From positions 1-42,126 of the forward strand of contig QAZA01000055.1 in the NCBI GenBank assembly GCA_003054695.1: a stretch of DNA of 42,126 bases, written 5' to 3'. The notes under the pieces were generated by a model that was given only the letters and a program-made list of their open reading frames with translations, made no database searches and was not told where the DNA came from. Below, in pieces: positions 31,952 to 40,147 of this stretch. The stretch is from Verrucomicrobia bacterium LW23 (GTDB lineage: Bacteria; Verrucomicrobiota; Verrucomicrobiia; Methylacidiphilales; UBA1321). Positions within the stretch are counted from its first letter, which is position 1. The number at the start of each line of letters is the position of its first letter. The position numbers and the translations under genes are program-made.

Positions 31952-34348
31952 ATGCTTAAAATAGTTCTGATCTTGTTTGCCTTCCTGATCGCCACCTCCG
32001 CTCAGGCCGACCCGCCTGCCGGCTTTGTCGAGATGGTGGACGCTTCCCGCGTGCGGCTGCTGCCTGGCAGTCCCTTCTATGACAGGCAGGAATTGCACCG
32101 CCTGGGCTACGTGGGCCAACTCGATCCTGACCGTTTGCTCTTTCCGTACCGCAAGCTGGCCGGTCTGCCCCAGCCCGCCGGCAACACCAACGGGTACGGC
32201 GGTTGGGACAACGGCTTTATCAAGGGGCACATGGCCGGCCACTACCTCTCCGCCGCCTCTCGCATGTATGCCGCCACCGGCGACGAGTCCTTTCGCAAGA
32301 AGGCCACCTACATCGTCGCCGAGCTAGCCAAGTGTCAGGAGGCGTTGAAGCAAGACGGTTATCTCGCCGCTTTCCCGTCCGTCGCCCTTGACTGGCAGGA
32401 GGGCACCTCTAAGAATTCTGGCGGCGTGGTCGTGCCCTTCTACACCATCCACAAGATCATGGCCGGCCTTGTGGATGCCCATCGCTACCTGGGCAACAAG
32501 CAGGCGCTGGACGTGGCCCTGAAGATGTCGGCCTACCTTCAAAAACGGCTCCTCGTCCTTCCGCCCGACCAGATCGAGCGCATGTTCCGCACGGACCGCA
32601 GCCGCAATCCGCAAACCGAATTCGGCGGCATGGCCGACGTACTCTCCGAGCTGTATTCCATTACGGCCGACAAAAGGCAGCTCGCACTCGCCGCGCTCTT
32701 CAATCGTCCCTGGCTGATCGACCCGCTCGCCGCCCGCGAGGATCGCTTGAAATCCCTTCACGCCAACACCCACATTGCCCAGCTTGCCGGCATCGCCCGC
32801 CACGCCAACGTCTCCGGTGACACCACCAACACCCGCGCCTCGGAATACTTTTGGGAGATCGTCACACGCCACCACTCCTTTACCCTGGGCGGCAACTCCT
32901 ACAAAGAGTGGTTCGACGGGCCCGACGTCGAGGCCGGCCCGTGCATCCACGATGGCAAATGCCTCCCGCCCACCACCGCCGAGAGTTGCAACACGCAAAA
33001 CATGTTGAAGCTCACCGCGCGCCTGATCGAACGAAAGCCGGGCCGCGCCGACCACGCCGACTACTTTGAGCGCGCCCTCTACAACCACCTCCTCACCACC
33101 ATCGCCCCCGACACCGGCGCGATGACTTATTTCACGCCCCTTCATGGCGATTTTCGCACCTATCTCGACGGCACTCACTGTTGCGTCGGCTCGGGCATCG
33201 AAAACACCGCCCGCTACAACGAGGGCATCTACTTTCAACATCCCGGCCACCTCTGGGTAAATCTCTACATCCCGTCGGCGCTCGACTGGAGCGCTCAAGG
33301 GCTGGCGATCAAGCAAGAGGGCTTTCCGCCCTTCACCGACACGGTTCGTCTGACTATCGTCCGCGCTGCCCGTCCCGCCGAGGCCACGCTGCACCTGCGA
33401 GTTCCCTGCTGGTTGTCCGGCCCCGTCGCGCTGTCCATCAACGGCCAACCGCAACCCGCGACCGCTACGCCGTCCAGCTATCTTGCCGTGAAACGCGTCT
33501 GGCACACCGGCGACGTCGTCACCCTCAGGCTTCCCTCCGCGCTCCGCCTTGAGCGCGCCAAGGACGTCCCTTCCATGGTCTCCGTTTTCTACGGCCCCGT
33601 GCTCCTCGCCGGTCGCCTGGGCAACAATGGCATGCCCCGGGATTTCGCCGACAAAGACGCCTACCTCAAACTCCCGCCAGCGCCCGTGCCCGCCATCGTC
33701 AACGCGTCCGCCAATCCCGCCGATTGGTTGACCCTCGCCGACGCCGCCACGCTGACGTTTAAGGCGCACGACGCCGGCCCCGCCTCCGGCATCGTGTTTC
33801 AGCCCCTCTACGCCGTGCATCACGAGCGTTACTCCGTGTATTGGAAACTCATGGACACCGCTTCCCCGACGTCGTCCACCGTGCCGCTCCCGCCCGCGAT
33901 CCGCCCCACGCCCAAGGAGGACGCCTCGGTGCTCGACCGCGTCCTCATTGGCGACGCCGACTCGGAACGCGCCCACGACCTGTCAGCGGAGCGAAGTGAA
34001 ACCGGACGTGTTTCCACCTACACGTGGCGCGATGCCGCCCCGAACGGAGCCTTTTCCTATGTGTTCGCGCTTCCCAAATCTCCCGCCGTTACCCTCATCT
34101 GCACCTATTGGGGCGGCGACCGCGACCGAACCTTCGACGTCGTGGTCAACGGCGTCGTCGTCGCCACGCAAACTCTCGAAGGCCGCCAACCAGGCAAAGC
34201 CATCGAGGTCGCTTACCCCCTTCCGCCTGAGTCGCTCACGGGTCAGCAAAATCTCACCGTCCGATTCCAGGGCGCAGGAAAGGGCCGAGTCGGTGGACTC
34301 CTCGGGCTCCGCCTCGAACTGACACCGCCCGTGATTTCTCCGAAGTAA
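31952..34348 (+). CDS. GH127-family glycoside hydrolase (beta-L-arabinofuranosidase-like, DUF1680)
   Basis: A 798-residue secreted enzyme with signal peptide MLKIVLILFAFLIATSAQA. The catalytic alpha/alpha barrel starts at VRLLPGSPFYDRQELHRLGY and YGGWDNGFIKGHMAGHYLSA. GH127 uses a zinc-coordinated cysteine nucleophile; the expected set is visible: Glu344 and Cys346 in AESCNTQNMLKL, and Cys410-Cys411 in GTHCCVGSGIEN. Glu319 in LGGNSYKEWF is a candidate acid/base. C-terminal beta-sandwich modules follow (LHLRVPCWLSG and a jelly-roll after residue 660). It should release L-arabinofuranose or a related sugar from plant polysaccharide in the periplasm or outside the cell. The two GH29 genes downstream are on the same strand, forming a small hydrolase block. 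Confidence 0.93.
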   Translation: MLKIVLILFAFLIATSAQADPPAGFVEMVDASRVRLLPGSPFYDRQELHRLGYVGQLDPDRLLFPYRKLAGLPQPAGNTNGYGGWDNGFIKGHMAGHYLSAASRMYAATGDESFRKKATYIVAELAKCQEALKQDGYLAAFPSVALDWQEGTSKNSGGVVVPFYTIHKIMAGLVDAHRYLGNKQALDVALKMSAYLQKRLLVLPPDQIERMFRTDRSRNPQTEFGGMADVLSELYSITADKRQLALAALFNRPWLIDPLAAREDRLKSLHANTHIAQLAGIARHANVSGDTTNTRASEYFWEIVTRHHSFTLGGNSYKEWFDGPDVEAGPCIHDGKCLPPTTAESCNTQNMLKLTARLIERKPGRADHADYFERALYNHLLTTIAPDTGAMTYFTPLHGDFRTYLDGTHCCVGSGIENTARYNEGIYFQHPGHLWVNLYIPSALDWSAQGLAIKQEGFPPFTDTVRLTIVRAARPAEATLHLRVPCWLSGPVALSINGQPQPATATPSSYLAVKRVWHTGDVVTLRLPSALRLERAKDVPSMVSVFYGPVLLAGRLGNNGMPRDFADKDAYLKLPPAPVPAIVNASANPADWLTLADAATLTFKAHDAGPASGIVFQPLYAVHHERYSVYWKLMDTASPTSSTVPLPPAIRPTPKEDASVLDRVLIGDADSERAHDLSAERSETGRVSTYTWRDAAPNGAFSYVFALPKSPAVTLICTYWGGDRDRTFDVVVNGVVVATQTLEGRQPGKAIEVAYPLPPESLTGQQNLTVRFQGAGKGRVGGLLGLRLELTPPVISPK

Positions 34349-34478
34349 CTCATGCCACAATTCATGCCATCCATGAGGTTCGCCTGTGCCGATTGCCCTC
34401 GGCCCCTCGAAATTGTCGACATCAAGCTGCTCTCCAGGCAGCCGATTCCGAACGCACCGGTTCCTGCGCTCATCCACG

Positions 34479-34498
34479 GGCGGTCCAACCAGACCGCC
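34479..34498. promoter_or_regulatory. dyad GGCGGTC / GACCGCC before first alpha-L-fucosidase
   Basis: Seven-base perfect arms with a 6-base spacer, about 40 bases upstream of the fucosidase start. It shares its core with the dyad at 31781-31802. Confidence 0.35.
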
Positions 34499-34535
34499 AA
34501 CCGCGAGCAGGCCACTAAGCCATAGAATCTTTCAA

Positions 34536-36326
34536 ATGAGTAGAAAGATGAACACTAACCTTCGTATGACCAGACGACCCCTTGCCTTGTTCCGAAAATC
34601 AACGGCCGTTGCCCTGTTATTTGCGTCAACCGCCTCGCTTTTCGGCTATGATTTGCCGCCGCCAAAGCCCATTCCGGCAATCCCCGCGCCGCAGCCAGTG
34701 GACAGCGTGCCCATGGGGGATTTCAAATCCGCTCCTGAAATCAATCTGGATCTGCCCATCGAACCCGGCCCGTATCAGCCGACCTGGGAATCCATCGAGA
34801 AAAACTACCCCGGCACACCTGACTGGCTGCGCGAGGCCAAGTTCGGCATCTGGATCCACCTCGGACCGCAGGCCGCAGGCGAGAGCGGCGACTGGTATGC
34901 GCGCAGGCTCTACGCTCCCGGCAACCACTACAACAATCACCTCAAAAACTTCGGCCATCCCTCCGAGGTGGGTTACAAGGAGGTCCTCCGCAAATGGAAC
35001 CCCGACAAGCTCGACCCTGCCAAACTCGTCTCGATTTACAAGGACGCGGGCGCCCGATTCCTGATCATCCAGGGCGTGCACCACGACAACTTTGACCTCT
35101 GGAACTCCCGCTACCAGCCGTGGAACTCCGTGCGCATGGGGCCCAAACGCGACTTGCTCGGCGAGTGGTCGAAAGCGGCAAAAGCCGCGGGCATCCGCTA
35201 CGGAGTCTCCTTCCACCACGAATATTCCTGGTGGTGGTGGCAAACCGCCTTCGGCAGCGACAAGGACGGCTCTAAAGCCGGCGTCTCCTATGACGGCCAC
35301 CTGACCCTCGCCGACGGCAAGGGAAAGTGGTGGGAGGGTCTCGACCCGCGCCTCCTCTACAATGTTGATCTCCGCGAATACAAAGGTGTGACCGGGGCTG
35401 CCAATTCCGCTTGGAACCCTCCACCCGCAGGCGTTTTCACCCGCCACCTCGACTATGCCAAGTGGTATGCGACCAACTGGGCGCTGCGCATGATGGACGT
35501 GGTTCATCATTACGATCCCGACTTCATTTACACGGACGGCACAGGTTCCCAGCCGTTCAGCGGCGACCGCACCGGCACCGGCATCAAATGCGACGCCATC
35601 CAGCGCGTCATTGCGGATTTTTACAACCACACCCTGAAAACACGCGGCAAGGTGGACACGTTCAGCATCATCAAATTCCGCGGGAAGACCAACGGCACGG
35701 TAAATACGACCGAGAGCAATCTGCCGGGCGGAATCAAGACCGACCAGGCGTGGATCGGAGAGGTTCAGGTGGGCGATTGGTCTTACCGGCCGGGACTCGT
35801 CTACGAATCGAAAGCGATGATCCGCAACATCGTTGAGGCGGTGTCGAGGGACGGGAGCGTGGCCATCTCCGTTCCATTGCTACCCGACGGCTCGCTCGAA
35901 GAAGCTAGCGCCCGCATGCTCAAGGAAGTCGGAGAATGGATGCGGATCAACGGTGCCGCCATCTACGGCAGCCGTGCCTGGGTTGTCCTCGGCGAAGGTC
36001 CGGATGGCAAGGTCAGGCAATTGCCAGGCGGAGCACTGGGCCGGAGCCAGGCCACGTTCGGTTTCGATACCCGAGATTTCCGCTTCACCGTGGGCAAGGA
36101 CGGCGCTCTTTACGCGTTCTGCATGACCGTTCCCGCGCCAGGTGCCGAATTGAAAATCACCTCGCTCGGCTCCGTCGCCAACCAGCTCGGCAAGCCTGTG
36201 ACAGCGGTGACGCTCCTGGGAAACAAAGGGATGCCGCTGAAGTGGAAACAAGAGCCGGACTCTCTCGTCGTCACCTGCCCGCCGACGATGCCTTTTGCCA
36301 CGGCGATCTGTTTCAAGATCGAGTGA
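34536..36326 (+). CDS. GH29 alpha-L-fucosidase (first copy)
   Basis: About 596 residues from ATG 34536 (MSRKMNTNLRMTRRPLALFR), with a signal peptide (STAVALLFASTASLFG). The catalytic TIM barrel has the GH29 hallmarks PDWLREAKFGIWIHLGPQAA, GARFLIIQGVHHDNFDLWNS and WSKAAKAAGIRYGVSFHHEY. The nucleophile position is Asp334 in DFIYTDGTGSQ. The C-terminal beta domain ends in GKPVTAVTLLGNKGMPLKWK. It removes alpha-L-fucose from glycans and should act outside the cytoplasm. It is paralogous to the GH29 at 36664. The long open frame upstream to 34386 is not credible as part of the protein. Confidence 0.93.
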   Translation: MSRKMNTNLRMTRRPLALFRKSTAVALLFASTASLFGYDLPPPKPIPAIPAPQPVDSVPMGDFKSAPEINLDLPIEPGPYQPTWESIEKNYPGTPDWLREAKFGIWIHLGPQAAGESGDWYARRLYAPGNHYNNHLKNFGHPSEVGYKEVLRKWNPDKLDPAKLVSIYKDAGARFLIIQGVHHDNFDLWNSRYQPWNSVRMGPKRDLLGEWSKAAKAAGIRYGVSFHHEYSWWWWQTAFGSDKDGSKAGVSYDGHLTLADGKGKWWEGLDPRLLYNVDLREYKGVTGAANSAWNPPPAGVFTRHLDYAKWYATNWALRMMDVVHHYDPDFIYTDGTGSQPFSGDRTGTGIKCDAIQRVIADFYNHTLKTRGKVDTFSIIKFRGKTNGTVNTTESNLPGGIKTDQAWIGEVQVGDWSYRPGLVYESKAMIRNIVEAVSRDGSVAISVPLLPDGSLEEASARMLKEVGEWMRINGAAIYGSRAWVVLGEGPDGKVRQLPGGALGRSQATFGFDTRDFRFTVGKDGALYAFCMTVPAPGAELKITSLGSVANQLGKPVTAVTLLGNKGMPLKWKQEPDSLVVTCPPTMPFATAICFKIE

Positions 36327-36370
36327 TCTCTGCGCTGGACATGCGGACCGGCCAGGACTTTACCTAACGG

Positions 36371-36634
36371 TTTCAAACGCTCTACTACGAGTTCAGCCGC
36401 CCCGCGTCGTATCGGTATTACCGCCTGAACGTCACCGCCAGCCACGGTGTCGATGTCACGCAAATCCCTCGGCAAAACCGCCGGCCTGCTCGATCGCCCC
36501 GTCGCCAGGATCGAACAGCTCGGCGCCAACCAAACCATCGCCTGGTCCGCCGACGCCGACGCGCTTGTCGTTACCCCAGCTTCAGCGAACCTGCCACCGA
36601 TGCCGGTGTCGTCGTCAAGATCGCGCTCAAGTAA
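36371..36634 (+). pseudogene. scar of two fused hydrolase fragments between the fucosidases
   Basis: 36371-36466 reads FQTLYYEFSRPASYRYYRLN then VTASHGVDVTQI, the typical middle of an F5/8-type (discoidin-like) carbohydrate-binding module attached to many glycoside hydrolases. At about 36465 it switches, in another frame, to SLGKTAGLLDRPVARIEQLG and ADALVVTPASAN, which is closely similar to the C-terminus of the GH29 at 36664 (SLGQTAALLDRPVAKVEQLG). A frameshift near 36585 then leads to TDAGVVVKIALK and a stop at 36634. The final 18 bases are identical to the end of the intact GH29 gene. These are remains of a further GH29 copy and of another hydrolase. Confidence 0.8.
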
Positions 36635-36663
36635 GTTTCTTCTAAACAAAACGCTTTTTCGCT

Positions 36664-38373
36664 ATGCCTTTTAATCCCTTCAAGACTCCGTCGTTTTTTT
36701 CTATGCGCTTGGCAGTCGCTTCCGTTTTCCTCCTGCTCGCCTCCGCCGCTAGCCTGTCGGCCGGACATGATCTTCCCAGCGACCTCAAGCCCGCGGTCAT
36801 CGTCTCCACGACCGCCGAGCCGGTCGCCCCTGGCAAGTTCCATCCCACCTGGCAATCCCTCTCCCAATACGAAGTCCCCGAATGGTTCCGCGACCGGAAG
36901 TTCGGCATCTGGGCCCATTGGGGACCGCAGTGCCAGCCGGAGGCCGGCGACTGGTATGCGCGCCACATGTATATCGAAGGGCACGGACAAAACAAAGCGC
37001 ACGTGGCCAAATACGGGCATCCCTCCGAGTTCGGCTTCAAGGACGTGATTAACGAATGGAAAGCCGAAAAGTGGGAGCCCGAGAAACTGGTCGCCCTCTA
37101 CAAGCGCGTCGGCGCCCAATACTTCTTCGCTATGGCCAACCACCACGACAACCTGGACATGTGGGACTCCAAGTATCAGCCGTGGAATTCCGTCGCCGTC
37201 GGCCCCAAGAAGAACATCGTCGCCGGCTGGGCCAAGGCCGCCCGCGCCCAGGGACTGCCCTTCGGCCTCAGCGTGCACGCAAGCCGCCCCTGGTCCTGGC
37301 TGGAGACAGCGCAAGGCGCCGACAAAAACGGCGATAAAGCCGGCGTGCCCTACGACGGCAAACTCACCAAGGCCGACGGCAAGGGCAAGTGGTGGGACGG
37401 CCTCGATCCCCAAGACCTGTATGAGCAGCGCCACCAGCCCAGCCGCGGCTTTGAAAAAGCCAACTCCATCTATGCCCGCTGGAACTGGGGCGGGGGCATG
37501 AGCCAGCCCGACCAAGCCTATTGCGACAAGTTCTACAACCGGACGATCGACCTGATTAACAAATATCAGCCCGACCTCCTCTACTTCGACGACACCGTCC
37601 TGCCCCTCTGGCCCGTCTCCGACGCTGGCCTCAAGATCGCCGCCCACTTCTACAACACCAGCCTCAAGCGCCCGGGCGTTGGCGCCGGCGTGCTCTTCGG
37701 CAAAGTCCTCACCGAGGATCAGCGCAAGGCCCTCGTCTGGGATATTGAGCGCGGCATCCCAAATTCCAGCATGCCCTTCGCCTGGCAGACCGACACCTGC
37801 ATCGGCGACTGGCACTACAACCGCGGCGTTTACGAACGGAATCACTACAAGAGCGCCAAAATCGTCGTCCACATGCTGGCCGACATCGTGAGCAAAAACG
37901 GCAACCTCCTGCTCAACATCCCCGTCCGCGGCGACGGCTCCATCGATGAAAAAGAGGAAAAGGTCCTCGAAGGCATCGCCGCCTGGATGGACGTGAACAA
38001 GGATTCGATCCTCGCCACCCGTCCGTGGAAAACCTTTGGCGAAGGCCCCGCCAGCGATGGCGCCAAGCTCCAAGGCGCCGGCTTTAACGAGGGCAAGGGC
38101 AAGCCGTTCACTTCCGAGGACGTCCGCTACACCACCTCCAAGGATGGCAAGACCCTCTACGCCATCGTCTGCGGCTTGCCCACAGGCCCGGTCGCGCTGA
38201 AGTCCCTCGGCCAAACCGCCGCCCTGCTCGACCGCCCCGTCGCCAAGGTCGAACAACTCGGCGTCCCCGGAGCCCTGGTGTGGACCCTCGGGGCCGACGC
38301 TCTCACCGTCACCCCGGCCTCCGCCAAACCCGCCTCCGACGCCGGCATCGTCTTCAAGATCGCGCTCAAGTAA
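36664..38373 (+). CDS. GH29 alpha-L-fucosidase (second copy)
   Basis: A 569-residue secreted enzyme with signal peptide RLAVASVFLLLASAASLSAG. GH29 landmarks are intact: VPEWFRDRKFGIWAHWGPQC, GAQYFFAMANHHDNLDMWDS, PFGLSVHASRPWSWLE, the nucleophile Asp309 in DLLYFDDTVLPLWP, and GDWHYNRGVYERNHYKSAK. The C-terminal domain ends SLGQTAALLDRPVAKVEQLG, DAGIVFKIALK. It lacks the N-terminal extra residues of the first copy and differs enough that different substrates are likely. It is on the same strand as the GH127 and first GH29. The stop lies 50 bases before the DNA polymerase IV fragment. Confidence 0.94.
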   Translation: MPFNPFKTPSFFSMRLAVASVFLLLASAASLSAGHDLPSDLKPAVIVSTTAEPVAPGKFHPTWQSLSQYEVPEWFRDRKFGIWAHWGPQCQPEAGDWYARHMYIEGHGQNKAHVAKYGHPSEFGFKDVINEWKAEKWEPEKLVALYKRVGAQYFFAMANHHDNLDMWDSKYQPWNSVAVGPKKNIVAGWAKAARAQGLPFGLSVHASRPWSWLETAQGADKNGDKAGVPYDGKLTKADGKGKWWDGLDPQDLYEQRHQPSRGFEKANSIYARWNWGGGMSQPDQAYCDKFYNRTIDLINKYQPDLLYFDDTVLPLWPVSDAGLKIAAHFYNTSLKRPGVGAGVLFGKVLTEDQRKALVWDIERGIPNSSMPFAWQTDTCIGDWHYNRGVYERNHYKSAKIVVHMLADIVSKNGNLLLNIPVRGDGSIDEKEEKVLEGIAAWMDVNKDSILATRPWKTFGEGPASDGAKLQGAGFNEGKGKPFTSEDVRYTTSKDGKTLYAIVCGLPTGPVALKSLGQTAALLDRPVAKVEQLGVPGALVWTLGADALTVTPASAKPASDAGIVFKIALK

Positions 38374-38423
38374 CACCCCGCCCCCTCCGCGACCGGTCGG
38401 TAAAGCATAGGATCTCCCGGCGC

Positions 38424-38690
38424 ATGTTTACCTACCTGTACGACTTTACGCCGCAGGTGAAAGTGCAAGGTATCGACGAGGGATACTTCAATGTGCGCGA
38501 AAGTAAACATGCTCCCGAGTGGATTGCGACTATCGTCCGCAGGGCAATCCGAGAATCCCTCAAGATCACCGTGAGCGAGGGTGTTGGATCCAACAAACTC
38601 GCCTCCCAAATCGCATCGAAGCTCCGCAAACCTGACAATCTGATTCACGTCCGAGAAGGCAACGAAAAGACATTCCTCGTACTAATCTGC
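38424..38690 (+). pseudogene. dinB: fragment of Y-family DNA polymerase (DinB/UmuC)
   Basis: From ATG 38424 the frame encodes about 85 residues of the palm and finger domains of a Y-family polymerase: TPQVKVQGIDEGYFNVRESK holds the catalytic Asp-Glu pair (usually SIDEAYLDV), followed by VRRAIRESLKITVSEGVGSN and KLASQIASKLRKPDNLIHVR ending near GNEKTFL. The first 100 and last 150 residues of Pol IV are absent. The frame continues without a stop into the tyrosine recombinase, giving a chimeric open frame to 39566. It probably marks a target gene or a cargo gene cut by an insertion or deletion at about 38685. Confidence 0.85.
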
Positions 38691-39792
38691 TGCGACAGGG
38701 GGAGGTCGCGCAGGGGCAACCCCCATTCGATGGTGGCATCAACCCATTTGTTGAGCACAGTACGTGCTTTTTCTCTGAGGGTCCTCAAGTGGCTCATCCG
38801 TTTTAAGCGACTTTCTATCGAGAATCCGCTCAAGTTCGTGGAGAAGATATCGGAAGCTGGTACGGAGACGTATCAACGGCGCCCCTTTACGGAGGAGGAG
38901 CTCAATGCTCTGATCAGTCTTCCCACTCGCCGGAGCGTTCTATACCTCACTGCCGCTCATACGGGTTTGCGACGCGACGAGCTCAAGACACTGCTTTGGT
39001 CGGACATTTCCTTGGACTGCGAGTCGCCGTTCATCGCGGTACGCGCCGCAAATGCTAAAAACAAGAAGCTTCAGCCGATTCCGCTGCATTCAGAAGTAGT
39101 TGAGGCTCTCAAGGCGCAACGAGACAAAGTTCAGGCGCAACCCGATCACAAGGTTTTCCGTGATATTTGCCCCGACTGGAAGACGTTTAGGAGTGACCTG
39201 AAAAGGGCAGGTATCGCTAATCCCGGAGACCCTTCCGGCAAGGTTCACTTCCATTCACTTCGCCATACTCTGAATCACCGTCTTCAAAATAACGGCGTAG
39301 TTCCGACCGTTGCCCAGCATGTAATGCGGCATAGCGATATCAAGCTGACAACCAAGACCTACATCAACGCTGCATCTTTTGCCGTTAGTTCAGGCGATTC
39401 AAAAGGTTCCCGCCATCGTACAGAAGCAGGATACTTCACGGGTCTTAAACGCACCTATAAACCCACTAACTTCAGTCCCGGCCTGTCACTTGGCGTCGCA
39501 AACTGTCCGCGAATTTACGAAAAACGAGTTCCTCAAATACCTACAAGAGACGGACTTAAGTCCTGATTTGACGCTTCTTGTCATTACCTGTCAAAACAGA
39601 GAAAAAGTGGGCAGAACAGGATTCGAACCTGCACTAAAACCGTTGATACTACAGGTGCTTATCAACCCATGCACACCGCTAGACACACCTCCTTTAGGCA
39701 CACCAGAAATTGCAGAAATTGCATCCCGTTGGAAGCGGTTGCCTGAGGCGTTAAAGGCTGCAGTAATGGGAATCGTGAGAAGCCAATACTAA
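38690..39792 (+). pseudogene. tyrosine recombinase (phage/island integrase), frameshifted
   Basis: The core-binding end (VLKWLIRFKRLSIENPLKFV) and catalytic domain are visible: Arg in TAAHTGLRRDELKTLLW, the His-x-x-Arg box in FHSLRHTLNHRL, the second His in VAQHVMRHSDIKLTTK and the nucleophile Tyr in TYINA. After that Tyr the expected tail (PLVQAIQKVPAIVQKQDTSR through EIASRWKRLPEALKAAVMGI) appears in a different frame (frame of 39379-39792), so a one-base indel lies near 39370-39385. The N-terminus is missing, replaced by the polymerase fragment. Family tails usually end in exactly this ...LPxAVKAAILAIV style. The enzyme retains the catalytic residues but is probably inactive. Confidence 0.82.
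39608..39632 (-). repeat. tRNA 3'-end sequence, candidate attachment core (att)
   Basis: On the minus strand these 25 bases read as a T-stem/loop (GCAGG-TTCGAAT-CCTGT) followed by an acceptor 3' strand TCTGCCCA. No matching GGGCAGA or anticodon arm follows on the appropriate side, so this is only the tRNA tail. It is read through in the integrase tail as VGRTGFEPAL, a string typical of frames crossing a tRNA end. Tyrosine integrases often insert at this part of tRNA genes. Confidence 0.65.
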
Positions 39793-40147
39793 AGGTAGCT
39801 TGAACGAGAGAGTTCTACCAGGGATCCACGGAATAAGTCTTGGAGGTGTACGGAGCCTAGTTTTCCAGCCCGAGTCCCGGCCTATGAGTAGGGAAAGGCT
39901 TCCAACTTGCTGAGCCGTTCGTAAACGGTTACCCCGTTCCGGCGCAGTCCGTTCTCGCTAGTAGGTACAACGGAGCCCCGAGTCTGAAAGTCCTCGAAGT
40001 GTCGTCAGACACCCTACACCTCGAGATCGTATGGAAAACTTCGATTAATTGCATCAGTTTTTCAATATGAAATTTATTGAGTAGCAGGTAAAAATGCGGT
40101 TTATTGTTGCAGTTACCATGTACCAATCGCCAAAATAACTGCACCAG
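39793..40147. other. 355-bp intergenic region at the left of the DGQHR operon, with hairpins
   Basis: No gene. The GC content drops along this stretch. Two short stable stems are visible: CCGTT-CGTA-AACGG (39915-39928) and GTGTC-GTCA-GACAC (39999-40012). No known RNA family is recognised. It should contain the promoter of the downstream operon, and a non-coding RNA is possible. Confidence 0.45.

Noticed and set aside
32324-33976. 550-residue minus-strand open frame
   Set aside because: It is antisense to the GH127 gene, which carries a signal peptide and zinc-site residues. The minus frame is Gly/Val-rich without motifs.
36571-38376. 601-residue minus-strand open frame
   Set aside because: It is antisense to the second GH29 gene, with its signal peptide and catalytic residues.
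39609-39690. Complete tRNA gene on the minus strand
   Set aside because: Only the T-arm and 3' acceptor strand are present; no matching 5' acceptor strand or anticodon arm could be found in the following 80 bases.
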